From: Prochlorococcus sp. AG-347-J22
GTDB taxonomy: Bacteria > Cyanobacteriota > Cyanobacteriia > PCC-6307 > Cyanobiaceae
DNA length: 64,000 bases
Direction: 5' to 3'
Assembly (NCBI GenBank): GCA_003279005.1
Contig: QCBY01000002.1
Location: forward strand, 62,001-126,000
Shown here piece by piece: positions 1 through 9,248 of the stretch. Positions within the stretch are counted from its first letter, which is position 1. The number at the start of each line of letters is the position of its first letter. Position numbers and translations under genes: made by a program. The notes under the pieces were generated by a model. The model made no database searches and was not told where the DNA came from. It saw nothing but the letters and a program-made list of their open reading frames with translations.

Positions 1-1
1 T

Positions 2-883
2 ATTATTGCTACTCCTCCCGAATCAAGATTTAAATTAGCAAAACAAGCTCTCGAGAATAATAAAAATTTGTTTCTAGAAAAACCCGTTTCAATTTCCTCC
101 TCAGAAATTGAAGAGCTTCAGAGAATATCTTTGATTAATAATTTAAGCGTATGTGTTGATTTTGAATATAGAGCAGTACCTCTTTTTCTTCAGACAAAAA
201 AACTTCTTGATGAAAATATTTTAGGAGAAATATTTTTAGTCAAATTAGATTGGTTAATGGGGAGCAGATCCGATCCTAAAAGAGCTTGGAATTGGTATTC
301 TTTGGAAGAAAAAGGTGGGGGAGTTATTGGCGCCTTGGGTACTCATGCATTCGACATGTTGAATTGGTTTTTTGGAGAATCAATAAATGTATCTGGTAAG
401 TTAGCAACATCAATCAAAAAAAGACCTTTACCTAATTCATCTGATTTAAATGATGTTACTAGTGAGGATGTTTGTCTCGCTAATATAGAAATATCAAACT
501 ACAACTCAAATCTTATTCCATGTCAGGTATCTTTATCATCGGTTTCTAAAAACGGTAGAGGATTTAGTTTAGAAATATATGGAAGCGAAGGTTCACTTAT
601 TCTTAAAAGCGAGAATCAAAAAGATTATGTCCATGGTTTTAATTTGAAATATTCAAACAACAAAAATAAAATACAAAATCTAACAGCAGATTCAATTTTT
701 AATTTTGAAAAAACATGGACTGATGGGAGAATAGCTCCAGTTTTGAAAATTCAAAATTTATGGGCTGAGAGTATTTTTAATAAAACACCTATCATTCCGG
801 GCTTATGTGAGGGACTTGCTAGTCACAAAGTTTGTGAAGCTATAAGAGAATCTTCGAAAAGCGGATTAAGGATCAAAATTTAA
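2..883 (+). CDS. Gfo/Idh/MocA-family oxidoreductase (5' end outside window)
   Basis: C-terminal part of an NAD(P)-dependent oxidoreductase of the Gfo/Idh/MocA family. The frame is open to the left edge of the window, and the residues encoded before base 68 (an ATPP motif, then an alanine/asparagine-rich helix leading into LFLEKPV) are exactly the end of the family's Rossmann domain. The true start therefore lies upstream, and the TTG at 68 is not a start. EKP carries the family's conserved lysine. A GGGVIGALGTHAFDMLNWF stretch matches the conserved helix with the catalytic-site histidine. The substrate (a sugar, inositol or nucleotide-sugar) cannot be read from the sequence. Confidence 0.85.
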   Translation: MIATPPESRFKLAKQALENNKNLFLEKPVSISSSEIEELQRISLINNLSVCVDFEYRAVPLFLQTKKLLDENILGEIFLVKLDWLMGSRSDPKRAWNWYSLEEKGGGVIGALGTHAFDMLNWFFGESINVSGKLATSIKKRPLPNSSDLNDVTSEDVCLANIEISNYNSNLIPCQVSLSSVSKNGRGFSLEIYGSEGSLILKSENQKDYVHGFNLKYSNNKNKIQNLTADSIFNFEKTWTDGRIAPVLKIQNLWAESIFNKTPIIPGLCEGLASHKVCEAIRESSKSGLRIKI

Positions 884-986
884 GGCTATACATTTATAAG
901 TAGCATTTATCACCTGATAAAGTATTAGATTGATTTTATTTTTTCTTCATATTCTGGAAAAATCAATTGAACTGATTTATTAAAGA

Positions 987-2054
987 ATGGCTTTAAATTA
1001 TTACAAAAATGAGCTTAAAGAAAATGCTCAATTACTAGCTTCTAAGGGGAAAGGGATATTAGCAGTAGATGAATCCACTAAAACGGTAGGTAAAAGACTT
1101 GCTGGAATTGGCGTTGAGAATACTGAAGACAATAGGAAAGCATATAGAGGAATGCTTTTTACCACAGAAGGTCTTGGTAAATATATAAGTGGAGCAATCC
1201 TATTCGAAGAAACTCTTTATCAGAATCACCAAGATGGGGAGTCAATGGTTAAGAAACTAAATGATTTAGGTATTATTCCAGGTATAAAGGTCGATAAAGG
1301 TCTAAATCCACTTCCTGGAGGAGGAGATGTAGAAACTTTTTGCTCTGGCCTAGATGGATTAGTTGAAAGAGCCGCAAAATATTATGAACAAGGTGCAAGA
1401 TTTGCTAAGTGGAGAGCAGTTCTGCAAATTACAAAAGATGGTTGCCCTTCAAAACTATCAATTCAAGAGAATGCTTGGGGATTAGCAAGGTATGCAAGAT
1501 CAGTTCAAGAATCTGGTTTAGTACCAATTATTGAACCTGAAATCTTAATGGATGGCGATCATACTATTGAAAAAACTGCTGAAGTCCAAGAAGAGGTAAT
1601 AAAGCAGGTATATATTTCCTGTCAAGCAAATGGAGTTTTTCTGGAAGGAACTCTATTAAAACCTTCTATGACTGTCAATGGAGCAGATTGTCCAACAAAG
1701 GCTGATCCTAGTAAAGTTGCTGAAATGACAATCAGAACTATGGAAAGATGCGTTCCTGCATCTGTTCCTGGAATAGTTTTCTTATCAGGAGGGTTAAGCG
1801 AAGAAGCTGCTTCTGTTTATTTAAATAATATGAACACTCTTTACAGGAAAGCTTTATGGAATGTTTCATTCTCCTATGGAAGAGCATTACAGCATTCATG
1901 CTTAAAGGCTTGGAAAGGAAGCGACGTTGAAGGAGGTCAAAAAGCATTAATAGCAAGAGCTCAAGCAAACTCTGAAGCTTCAAAAGGGGCCTATGTAGCA
2001 GGATCTCAACCTTCATCTGATGAGCAATTATTTGTAGCAGGCTACACTTATTAA
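987..2054 (+). CDS. Fructose-bisphosphate aldolase, class I
   Basis: Schiff-base aldolase that reversibly splits fructose-1,6-bisphosphate into dihydroxyacetone phosphate and glyceraldehyde-3-phosphate in the cytosol. At 355 residues it has the size of the eukaryote-type class I enzyme. Near the N-terminus GILAVDEST is the conserved class I signature, and LEGTLLKPSM contains the expected Schiff-base lysine at about residue 225. The C-terminus ends in tyrosine, as is typical of this family. It lies 147 bases upstream of an unrelated class II aldolase on the same strand, so two non-homologous enzymes for the same reaction sit in tandem. Redundancy like this is notable in such a compact genome; the class I copy may serve a glycolytic or stress role, which is inference. 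Confidence 0.95.
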   Translation: MALNYYKNELKENAQLLASKGKGILAVDESTKTVGKRLAGIGVENTEDNRKAYRGMLFTTEGLGKYISGAILFEETLYQNHQDGESMVKKLNDLGIIPGIKVDKGLNPLPGGGDVETFCSGLDGLVERAAKYYEQGARFAKWRAVLQITKDGCPSKLSIQENAWGLARYARSVQESGLVPIIEPEILMDGDHTIEKTAEVQEEVIKQVYISCQANGVFLEGTLLKPSMTVNGADCPTKADPSKVAEMTIRTMERCVPASVPGIVFLSGGLSEEAASVYLNNMNTLYRKALWNVSFSYGRALQHSCLKAWKGSDVEGGQKALIARAQANSEASKGAYVAGSQPSSDEQLFVAGYTY

Positions 2055-2201
2055 CTAAAAAATTCTAAAAATATACTCTGGGTCATAAAAATAGTTTCTT
2101 TAATTTAGTATTTTGTATATCTAATGACGTGACATTTGATACCTCTTTGTACTAAACTCGCGGAAACAAATGCTTTGTATAGCATCTAACTTATTTTAAT
2201 T

Positions 2202-3275
2202 ATGGCTCTCGTTCCACTAAGACTACTTTTAGATCACGCTGCTGAGAATGGTTACGGTATTCCAGCTTTCAATGTTAATAATCTTGAGCAAGTTCAAGCA
2301 ATAATGGAAGCAGCATATGAAACTGATAGTCCAGTAATCCTTCAAGCTTCAAGAGGAGCAAGAAATTATGCAGGAGAAATTTTCTTACGTCATCTAATCC
2401 TTGCTGCTACAGAAACATATCCTAATATTCCAGTGGTAATGCACCAAGACCATGGTAATGAGCCATCAACATGTTATTCAGCAGCTATAAATGGTTTCAC
2501 ATCAGTAATGATGGATGGTTCTCTAGAGGCAGATGCAAAAACACCCGCTAGTTACGAATATAATGTTGAAGTTACTAAAAAAGTAGTAGATTTTGCTCAT
2601 TCAGTTGGGGTTAGTGTTGAAGGAGAATTAGGTTGCTTAGGTTCATTAGAAACAGGGAAAGGTGAAGCGGAAGATGGTCATGGATTTGAAGGTGAACTTT
2701 CTACAGATATGCTTTTGACTGATCCTGAAGAAGCTGCAGATTTTGTTGCTAAAACAAAAGTTGATGCATTAGCTATCGCTATAGGTACAAGTCATGGTGC
2801 TTATAAATTCACAAGAAAACCCACAGGAGAAGTTCTTGCAATAAGCAGAATTGCTGAAATTCATAAAGCACTTCCAAATACCCATCTTGTAATGCATGGA
2901 TCTAGTTCAGTTCCTCAAGAATGGTTGGATATCATTAACAAATATGGTGGTGAAATTCCTCAAACATATGGTGTTCCTGTTGAAGAGATTCAAGAGGGAA
3001 TTAGAAATGGAGTTAGGAAAGTCAACATTGATACCGATAACAGACTTGCTTTCACTGCCGCGGTTAGAGAGGCAGCATTTGCTGATAAGGCAAACTTTGA
3101 TCCAAGACATTTCAACAAACCTGCCAGAAAATATATGAAGCAAGTTTGTCTTGATAGATACAAGCAGTTCTGGTGCGAAGGTCAAGCAAGTAAGATCAAA
3201 CAAAACAGCACAAATTATTTTGCAGATCTTTACGCAAAAGGTGATTTAGATCCAAAAGTAAAAGCTACTGTTTAA
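2202..3275 (+). CDS. fba: Fructose-bisphosphate aldolase, class II (Calvin-cycle type)
   Basis: Zinc-dependent class II aldolase of the CbbA/Calvin subtype. It makes fructose-1,6-bisphosphate and probably also sedoheptulose-1,7-bisphosphate in carbon fixation. The 357-residue product has MHQDHGN (residues 80-86) with zinc-ligand histidines, a [10 protein letters not shown] segment, HGSSSVP, and the phosphate-binding [10 protein letters not shown]. The start at 2202 follows an AT-rich leader and gives the usual MALVPLR N-terminus. The gene ends about 25 bases before a strong hairpin terminator. It is probably the main photosynthetic aldolase, next to the unrelated class I enzyme upstream. Confidence 0.96.
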   Translation: MALVPLRLLLDHAAENGYGIPAFNVNNLEQVQAIMEAAYETDSPVILQASRGARNYAGEIFLRHLILAATETYPNIPVVMHQDHGNEPSTCYSAAINGFTSVMMDGSLEADAKTPASYEYNVEVTKKVVDFAHSVGVSVEGELGCLGSLETGKGEAEDGHGFEGELSTDMLLTDPEEAADFVAKTKVDALAIAIGTSHGAYKFTRKPTGEVLAISRIAEIHKALPNTHLVMHGSSSVPQEWLDIINKYGGEIPQTYGVPVEEIQEGIRNGVRKVNIDTDNRLAFTAAVREAAFADKANFDPRHFNKPARKYMKQVCLDRYKQFWCEGQASKIKQNSTNYFADLYAKGDLDPKVKATV

Positions 3276-3292
3276 TTTCTTCCCAAATTAAA

Positions 3293-3326
3293 TAAAAAAA
3301 CCTCCAAAATTGGGGGTCTTTTTTTT
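3293..3326. terminator. Bidirectional intrinsic terminator between fba and purQ
   Basis: ACCTCC (3300-3305) pairs with GGGGGT (3312-3317) around an AAAATT loop, with one T-G pair in the stem. An A-run lies on the left and a T-run on the right, so the hairpin can end transcription from both converging genes. This is the clearest intrinsic terminator seen in the window. Confidence 0.85.
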
Positions 3327-3990
3327 ATTTCAATATTAATGATTTTAATGTAAAGAGACCATCAGTCCCACCAATTGTCTCGTCACATGCTCGCTCTGGA
3401 TGAGGCATTAAACCAAGAACATTTCCCTTTTCATTAGTTATGCCTGCGATATCGAATGAGGACCCATTAGGATTATTTTTATATCTCAAAGCAATCAATT
3501 CATTATCTACAAGTTTTTTTAAAGTATCAGAATCACAATAATATCTTCCTTCACCATGCGCTATTGGCAACTTAATAGTTTGTTTTTCAACTCCATTATT
3601 AAACCAACCTCCTTTTGAAGAAACAATATCCAGTTCAACGTCATCACAGATAAAATTAAGATTTTTATTTGCAACAAGAGCACCAGGCAAAAACCCTGAT
3701 TCAGTCAAAATTTGAAACCCATTACAAATTCCTAAAACTCTTTTCCCGCTTTTAACAAACTCATCCAAGGCATTTATTAATGGAGAGAATCTCGCAATTG
3801 CTCCGCATCTTAAATAATCACCATAGCTAAATCCTCCAGGTAAAACTATTGCATCTACATCACTTAAATCTGAAGACTCATGCCACAAGTATTTTGTTCT
3901 TATGTCTAGACAACCTTCCAATGCCCATGAAACATCACGATCACAATTAGAACCAGGGAAGACAACAACTCCTACAGTAAAATTCTCCAT
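3325..3990 (-). CDS. purQ: Phosphoribosylformylglycinamidine synthase, glutaminase subunit
   Basis: Class I glutamine amidotransferase subunit that supplies ammonia for the fourth step of purine synthesis (FGAR to FGAM). It works with PurS and PurL; purL is not in the window. The 221-residue protein shows the nucleophile elbow GICNGFQ with Cys89, HGEGRYY, and the catalytic His197/Glu199 in PHPE. It begins one base after the purS stop, so the two are co-transcribed and probably translationally coupled. Its stop lies inside the T-run of the terminator shared with fba. Confidence 0.96.
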   Translation of the reverse strand: MENFTVGVVVFPGSNCDRDVSWALEGCLDIRTKYLWHESSDLSDVDAIVLPGGFSYGDYLRCGAIARFSPLINALDEFVKSGKRVLGICNGFQILTESGFLPGALVANKNLNFICDDVELDIVSSKGGWFNNGVEKQTIKLPIAHGEGRYYCDSDTLKKLVDNELIALRYKNNPNGSSFDIAGITNEKGNVLGLMPHPERACDETIGGTDGLFTLKSLILK

Positions 3991-3991
3991 C

Positions 3992-4246
3992 TTATAATTT
4001 TTCTAGTGAATACTCATAATCTTCAATAACAGTATTTGCGAATAACCTATCACACAATAAATCAATTTTTTCTCTTACTTCGTTTTCACCATTACCTTCT
4101 ATTTTCACCTCAATCATTTTTCCTATTCGTAATGATTTTATTCCCTCGGCGCCAAGTTTTATAGAAGCAGATTTAGTAGCTTCCCCTGCTGGATCTAAAA
4201 CTGAGGATCTTAGTCTTACTAAAACTTTTACAGCAAATTGGTCCAA
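3992..4246 (-). CDS. purS: Phosphoribosylformylglycinamidine synthase, PurS subunit
   Basis: Small subunit of the three-part FGAM synthase complex, thought to bridge PurQ and PurL. The 84-residue length and the opening strand ([15 protein letters not shown]) are typical, as is the following segment on ligand-induced assembly ([12 protein letters not shown]). No ATG is available at the N-terminus, so the start is taken as TTG at 4246, which gives the usual family start position. It lies directly upstream of purQ. Confidence 0.93.
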   Translation of the reverse strand: MDQFAVKVLVRLRSSVLDPAGEATKSASIKLGAEGIKSLRIGKMIEVKIEGNGENEVREKIDLLCDRLFANTVIEDYEYSLEKL

Positions 4247-4345
4247 TTAAAAATTAATTTCTACTAGAAGATTAGTTTAAATTTTAATAAAAAGTACTAT
4301 TGATTAATAAACAAATATTTTTTTACCTTAATGTTTTCTGAGTTA

Positions 4346-4510
4346 TTAAATGTTTATGTAGCCTCTACCAAAACAAACTAAGCAAGTTCTTCTTGAATTT
4401 TCATGTGTTTTAAAATTTCCTGCCCCTCCACATTTTGAGCATTTTATTTTATCAATTGAAGTAACGTCGTCAGAGATTATTTGTTTTAAAGCAATTTTTG
4501 AATTTTCCAT
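4346..4510 (-). CDS. Small CxxC zinc-finger-like protein (54 aa)
   Basis: Short open reading frame found by reading the gap between purS and the CobW gene; it runs from ATG to TAA with 54 codons. It has two cysteine pairs in a DnaJ-central-domain-like pattern, CSKCGGAG and CLVCFGRG, spaced about 16 residues apart, enough to form one zinc site. The rest is a short helical N-terminus. It lies 45 bases downstream of the CobW-like gene on the same strand, so a link to metal handling or redox folding is possible but only inferred. Function unknown. Confidence 0.72.
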   Translation of the reverse strand: MENSKIALKQIISDDVTSIDKIKCSKCGGAGNFKTHENSRRTCLVCFGRGYINI

Positions 4511-4555
4511 CTTGGGCTTTCTACTGTAGTAAGTTTCCCGGGGCTAACTATAAAA

Positions 4556-5620
4556 TCAAATTGCTATTTTTGGGTCACTTAAAATCTTAAATTTCTCTTT
4601 AATTTTTCTTTTGAAAGTTTTTATAGATTTTTCGTCAAAGGAAATTATAACTAATTCAAGCCCAGCATTATCATTTGGTCTCCAACAATTGTTTGGGGCT
4701 TCCTCAAACCAAGTATTAATTTTCTTTCCAACAATTTGTATTTGTAAAGGCAATGATTTGTTTGGTATCCAAATACGTCCTTTTATTCGAAGAATGTTTA
4801 ATTCATCCAAGATTTTTGACATCTCCTTTTCAAAGTCATTTTTTTCAAGGAAATAATTTAATTTAAATGAATCTGATACAAGCTCAACATGATTATGGTC
4901 ATGTTCTTCCGTTAAAAATTCTTTATAAGTCTCTTTTTTAAAATTAAAATCAAATAAATAATTTAAATCAATTTTGCCATTCTTAGATTTCAGGACTGGT
5001 GTAGATGAATTTAGACTTCCTTGTATTTTATTTTTTACAACTTCAAACTGATCAGTATTTAAGATATCTGATCTAGAGACTAAAACGATATCAGAAACTT
5101 CTAGTTGCTCCTCAAAAAGTTCATCTATAGTAGCGTTGTGATCAATTTTATCTGTTTCATCATATTGTTTTGTTATTTTATTTAAGTCATTAATTGGTGA
5201 ACCATTAAGCATTGATTCTCCATTAACGATACCAACAACAACATCAAGGTAGATGGAAGATCTAATCTCAGGCCAGTTCAGTGCTTGAATTAAGGGAATT
5301 GGTAGTGCCAAGCCACTTGTTTCGATAATTATTGATTCGATAGGAGGATTAAATTCTAGGAGAGCTTTTATTGATGGAACAAAATCATCTTGAACAGTAC
5401 AACATAAACATCCATTGTTTAATTCGATTACGCAGTCGTCTTCAGATTCATCACATTCATTACAACTTTTAATCAAATCACCGTCAATTCCAACATCACC
5501 AAATTCATTAATTATTAAACCAAATTTTTTATTACTCTCTTTTAATAAATATCTAAGAAAAGTTGTTTTACCTGAACCAAGAAATCCCGAAACAACTATA
5601 ACTGGTATTTTTTTTTTCAC
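4556..5620 (-). CDS. CobW/G3E-family GTPase (metal chaperone)
   Basis: P-loop GTPase of the G3E family, whose members load metals (zinc or cobalt) onto target enzymes. The 354-residue protein opens with GFLGSGKTT at residues 12-20, has the hallmark CxCC metal motif at 71-74 (GCLCC), and extra cysteines at 53, 56 and 63 in an acidic stretch. A histidine-rich EEHDHNH segment begins the C-terminal CobW_C domain. The usual NKxD guanine motif reads SRSD here. It lies nine bases after the pentapeptide-repeat gene and upstream of a small zinc-finger-like ORF. The metal is not determinable; the histidine/cysteine-rich segments favour zinc. Confidence 0.9.
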   Translation of the reverse strand: MKKKIPVIVVSGFLGSGKTTFLRYLLKESNKKFGLIINEFGDVGIDGDLIKSCNECDESEDDCVIELNNGCLCCTVQDDFVPSIKALLEFNPPIESIIIETSGLALPIPLIQALNWPEIRSSIYLDVVVGIVNGESMLNGSPINDLNKITKQYDETDKIDHNATIDELFEEQLEVSDIVLVSRSDILNTDQFEVVKNKIQGSLNSSTPVLKSKNGKIDLNYLFDFNFKKETYKEFLTEEHDHNHVELVSDSFKLNYFLEKNDFEKEMSKILDELNILRIKGRIWIPNKSLPLQIQIVGKKINTWFEEAPNNCWRPNDNAGLELVIISFDEKSIKTFKRKIKEKFKILSDPKIAI

Positions 5621-5629
5621 CTTTGATGA

Positions 5630-6142
5630 TTAACAACCTAAACTATATTGTGTACTTTCTCCTGTAGAACTATTTGTGCCATTAGCAATCGCACATAATT
5701 GTCTTTGTTGTGTACGACTAAGAACAGCATCAGTAAAATCTGCACCATCTATTTTCGCACCTTCAAAATTACTCTCCATTAATAAAGCATTAGTAAAATT
5801 AACATCGGAAAGATCAGCATCTGAAAAGTCTGTTGCATAAGCTAGTGCATCTCTTAAATTTGCTCCAGTAAACTTTGAGTTTTGTAATTTACTATTATTG
5901 AACACCGCCCCTTCTAAATTACTTTTACTGAAATTAAAACCATTGAGATCAAACTTAACGTATTCGTTACCGCTTAAGTCTTGACCATGCATATCTGGCT
6001 CTAAATTAAGGTCTTGCTGGTTTCTAATCTCAGGAGGTCTTTTAGCCCATGCAGAATTTACAGAATTAAAAAATAAAATCCCAACGAATAACAAAGTAAT
6101 TAATGCATTCTTTAGTGAGGGGAAAACAATTGATTTAATCAT
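5630..6142 (-). CDS. Secreted pentapeptide-repeat protein
   Basis: A 170-residue protein with an N-terminal signal segment (hydrophobic residues about 12-32 ending in NSAWA) followed by A(D/N)LxX-type pentapeptide repeats from about residue 55 to 145. These form a right-handed quadrilateral beta-helix. Two cysteines near the C-terminus could form a disulfide. Such proteins are often found in the cyanobacterial thylakoid lumen or periplasm. The CobW-like GTPase follows after nine bases, so they probably form an operon. Molecular role unknown. Confidence 0.88.
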   Translation of the reverse strand: MIKSIVFPSLKNALITLLFVGILFFNSVNSAWAKRPPEIRNQQDLNLEPDMHGQDLSGNEYVKFDLNGFNFSKSNLEGAVFNNSKLQNSKFTGANLRDALAYATDFSDADLSDVNFTNALLMESNFEGAKIDGADFTDAVLSRTQQRQLCAIANGTNSSTGESTQYSLGC

Positions 6143-6205
6143 AATAAGACTGTATTTTAGAATTTAAGTATTTAAAGTTCGTAAGAGTATCTTAAAGGAA
6201 AATAT

Positions 6206-6823
6206 ATGGCTATGTCACTAAAGGTTATTGTTCCTCCTCATCCATTAATAAAACATTGGCTTTCAATATTGCGAGAAAAAAATACTCCAAATATTTTGTA
6301 CTCAACAGGATATGAGCAATTAGGGAAATGGCTTACATATGAAGCATTACGTAATTGGCTGCCATATAAAAAAGAAATAATAAATACTGATAATGGAGAC
6401 GCAGATGGATTTTTTATTAATAATGATTATCCAATAAAAGTGCTCGCAATGTTGCCCGAAGGGTTATCTCTTTGGTTTGGATCTAAAGAAATAATTCCTA
6501 ATTCAACCCTCTCATTAGGAGAACTTCCAAAAACTATTGAATCAAATGAAGGAGTTATATTTTATTCAGAACAAATAACGACAAAATCAGCAACATTAGA
6601 AACTTTAATTAAATTAAAGGAATTAGGTGTAGATTCAAATAGGATTCTTTTAATAACTGCTATTTGCTCAAATAAAGGGTTAAATGAAATTGCGAAATTA
6701 CTCCCTAATCAGGTAATTTACACTTCTTGCATAGATGAGGAAGACGAAAAAACACAATTATTAGTACCGGGTATTGGGAATCCTCTATCACGTTTAAGTA
6801 CTATATTTCAAGATAAGAACTAA
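6206..6823 (+). CDS. Uracil phosphoribosyltransferase-like protein, degenerate PRPP site
   Basis: The N-terminal half looks like uracil phosphoribosyltransferase: VIVPPHPLIKHWLSILR and then YEQLGKWLTYEALRNWLP match the opening helices of Upp. At the point where Upp carries its acidic PRPP-binding loop (normally a DPMLATG-type sequence) this 205-residue protein has FYSEQITTKSATLETL, with no acidic pair. The C-terminal uracil-binding region is also weak (VPGIGNPLSRL). It is therefore probably a family member that has lost or changed its activity. Many cyanobacterial genomes annotate this homologue as uracil phosphoribosyltransferase. It is followed 29 bases later by a small membrane protein gene. 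Confidence 0.75.
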   Translation: MAMSLKVIVPPHPLIKHWLSILREKNTPNILYSTGYEQLGKWLTYEALRNWLPYKKEIINTDNGDADGFFINNDYPIKVLAMLPEGLSLWFGSKEIIPNSTLSLGELPKTIESNEGVIFYSEQITTKSATLETLIKLKELGVDSNRILLITAICSNKGLNEIAKLLPNQVIYTSCIDEEDEKTQLLVPGIGNPLSRLSTIFQDKN

Positions 6824-6852
6824 TATAGAATATAGGATTAAATATTTTACCA

Positions 6853-7143
6853 ATGTCTGAATACAGAGATTCGTCCTCAAATAATCTTTTATCATTAATA
6901 AGCGGTGCTTTTATTGGAGCAGCAGGCCTAGCCTGGTGGTTAATATCCGAAGCAGACAAAAGAAAGGAGGAAAAAAAACAAAAAGCAATGATGTATTCCT
7001 CCAGAATTCAAGACGGCTCAGAAGCGATTGATTCAAATGAAAATATAAATGAAGTTGAAGGAGAGAATCTGGAGAAGAAAGTTGAGCAACTTAATTCTGC
7101 AATTGCTGATGTTAGGAAGCAACTTGAAGAGTTGGGGCAATAG
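6853..7143 (+). CDS. Small membrane-anchored coiled-coil protein
   Basis: A 96-residue protein with a glycine/alanine-rich membrane segment near residues 13-30 (LLSLISGAFIGAAGLAWWLI), then a basic stretch (DKRKEEKKQK) and a C-terminal heptad-like segment (LEKKVEQLNSAIADVRKQLEELG) likely to form a coiled coil. It sits between the Upp-like gene and ilvD on the same strand. Function unknown. Confidence 0.75.
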   Translation: MSEYRDSSSNNLLSLISGAFIGAAGLAWWLISEADKRKEEKKQKAMMYSSRIQDGSEAIDSNENINEVEGENLEKKVEQLNSAIADVRKQLEELGQ

Positions 7144-7166
7144 AATAAAAAAGGTTCTCAAATAAT

Positions 7167-8840
7167 ATGAATAAACTTAGATCATCTGCAATAACACAAG
7201 GTGTGCAAAGATCCCCTAACAGATCGATGTTAAGAGCTGTTGGATTTAATGATGAAGATTTTAGTAAACCTATTATTGGAGTTGCAAATGGATACAGCAC
7301 CATAACACCATGCAATATGGGTTTAAATAAGTTAGCTCTAAAAGCTGAAGAGTCAATAAAAAGATCAGGCGGGATGCCTCAGATGTTTGGGACTATAACA
7401 GTAAGTGATGGCATTTCTATGGGAACAGAGGGTATGAAATATTCCCTAGTTTCAAGAGAAGTTATTGCTGATTCAATTGAAACAGCATGTAATGCTCAGA
7501 GTATGGATGGAGTACTTGCTATAGGTGGATGTGATAAAAATATGCCGGGTGCAATGATTGCGATTGCAAGAATGAATATACCCTCAATTTTCATTTATGG
7601 AGGGACAATAAAGCCTGGGAAATTGCATGGAGAAGACCTTACTGTTGTTAGTGCATTTGAAGCTGTTGGACAATTAACATCAGGCAAAATTAATGAAGAA
7701 AGGCTAATCCAAGTTGAGAAAAATTGCATTCCTGGTGCTGGTAGCTGTGGAGGAATGTTTACAGCTAATACAATGTCTGCAGTTATTGAAGTTTTAGGGT
7801 TAAGTCTTCCTCATAGTTCCACTATGGCTGCTGAAGATCTTGAAAAAGAACTAAGTGCAGATAAAAGTGCTGAGATATTAGTTTCTGCAATTGAAAAGGA
7901 TATAAGACCTCTAGACCTAATGACAAAGAAAGCATTTGAAAATGCAATATCAGTAATTATGGCAATTGGCGGATCAACAAATGCGGTATTGCACATCTTA
8001 GCTATTGCAAATACTGCAGGAATAGATATCAACATTAATGATTTTGAGAGAATCAGACAAAAAGTACCCGTTATTTGTGACCTTAAACCGAGTGGTAAAT
8101 ATGTGACGGTGGATCTTCATAAGGCAGGTGGGATTCCACAAGTCATGAAAATACTTTTGAATGCAGGATTAATTCATGGCGATTGCAAAAACATTGAAGG
8201 CAAAACCATCTCAGAATACTTACAGAATATTCCAGATAAGCCCCCAACAAATCAAAATGTCATAAGAGACATAGATTACCCTCTTTATGAAAAAGGACAT
8301 CTAGCGATCTTAAAAGGTAACTTAGCGAGCGAAGGTTCTGTAGCCAAAATTAGCGGAGTAAAAAACCCTGTATTAACAGGTCCAGCAAATATTTTTGAAA
8401 GTGAAGAGGATTGTTTAAAATCGATATTAAATAACGATATCAAAGCTGGTGATGTTGTTGTTATTAGAAACGAAGGTCCTGTAGGAGGTCCAGGCATGAG
8501 AGAAATGTTAGCTCCAACATCTGCGATTGTTGGTCAAGGTCTTGGAGAGAAGGTGGCTTTAATTACCGATGGCAGATTTAGCGGAGGTACCTATGGTCTT
8601 GTTGTGGGTCACATAGCTCCAGAGGCTGCTGTAGGAGGAAATATTGCTCTAATAAAACAAGGTGATTTAATTACAGTTGATGCTGTAAAACAACTAATTG
8701 AAGTTGATTTATCTGACGAAGAATTAGAAAAAAGAAAAAATGATTGGGTAAAACCTATTCAGAAATACAAAAGAGGAATTCTTTCAAAATATTCGAGAAT
8801 CGTAAGCACCTCAAGCTTAGGGGCTGTAACTGATTTATAA
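7167..8840 (+). CDS. ilvD: Dihydroxy-acid dehydratase
   Basis: Iron-sulfur dehydratase converting 2,3-dihydroxyisovalerate and dihydroxymethylvalerate to the 2-keto acid precursors of valine, leucine and isoleucine. The 557-residue length fits the IlvD/Edd family. Three conserved cluster cysteines are visible: Cys49 (TPCN), Cys122 (GGCDKNMPG) and Cys194 ([13 protein letters not shown]). The C-terminal GRFSGGTYG and GHIAPEA motifs are intact. The start at 7167 gives the usual [11 protein letters not shown] opening. It stands 23 bases downstream of the small coiled-coil gene. Confidence 0.97.
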   Translation: MNKLRSSAITQGVQRSPNRSMLRAVGFNDEDFSKPIIGVANGYSTITPCNMGLNKLALKAEESIKRSGGMPQMFGTITVSDGISMGTEGMKYSLVSREVIADSIETACNAQSMDGVLAIGGCDKNMPGAMIAIARMNIPSIFIYGGTIKPGKLHGEDLTVVSAFEAVGQLTSGKINEERLIQVEKNCIPGAGSCGGMFTANTMSAVIEVLGLSLPHSSTMAAEDLEKELSADKSAEILVSAIEKDIRPLDLMTKKAFENAISVIMAIGGSTNAVLHILAIANTAGIDININDFERIRQKVPVICDLKPSGKYVTVDLHKAGGIPQVMKILLNAGLIHGDCKNIEGKTISEYLQNIPDKPPTNQNVIRDIDYPLYEKGHLAILKGNLASEGSVAKISGVKNPVLTGPANIFESEEDCLKSILNNDIKAGDVVVIRNEGPVGGPGMREMLAPTSAIVGQGLGEKVALITDGRFSGGTYGLVVGHIAPEAAVGGNIALIKQGDLITVDAVKQLIEVDLSDEELEKRKNDWVKPIQKYKRGILSKYSRIVSTSSLGAVTDL

Positions 8841-8861
8841 ATCACCTCAAATTTTATTTTC

Positions 8862-9248
8862 TTAATCAATAAAACTTTTTATCCTATTTGCTAAATTTTC
8901 CAATCTAGCGTTATATTTTGGTGGTTTGCATTTTTTCCCATTATTGCTACCCATCCATAATGTTTTAACTCCACACCATAATATTGGTTCATCAGGGAAA
9001 TTAAGCTTAGAGATTACTAAAACCAACTCTTTTTTTGATTTAAAAAGTTCTAATTCAAGATCATAAATTTCTAATCTTTTACCTTCTTTATCTCGACATA
9101 AGATGTTAACTGTTAAATCAATATCTTCATCTTCGAATTCGTATTCACCATTTATTTTTACGACAGAATGAACAAAAGGTTTATTTGTTAAATCTGCTGA
9201 CTTAGCGATTAAGCTCTCTATATTTTTAGGTGGATTTTCAAATAACAC
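8862..9248 (-). CDS. Conserved hypothetical protein (128 aa)
   Basis: Not recognised as a named family. The protein is soluble, mixed alpha/beta by composition, with an acidic central part (EFEDEDIDLTV) and a C-terminal KCKPPKYNARLENLANRIKS helix. No signal peptide or membrane segment. It overlaps the CIA30 gene by 11 bases on the same strand, so the two are translated from one message and may act together; that link is inferred from position only. Confidence 0.75.
   Translation of the reverse strand: MLFENPPKNIESLIAKSADLTNKPFVHSVVKINGEYEFEDEDIDLTVNILCRDKEGKRLEIYDLELELFKSKKELVLVISKLNFPDEPILWCGVKTLWMGSNNGKKCKPPKYNARLENLANRIKSFID

Noticed and set aside
1738..2016. Minus-strand frame of 92 codons inside the class I aldolase gene
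   Set aside because: Leucine-rich shadow of the real gene in another frame; no start signal or known motif. Other long antisense frames in sir, glyS, glpX and pstC were dropped for the same reason.
2159..2190. GGAAACA followed by a short hairpin (ATGCT/AGCAT) before fba, resembling a Yfr2-type RNA motif
   Set aside because: Only one copy of the motif, a five-base stem and no terminator before the coding start; it can equally be ordinary leader sequence.
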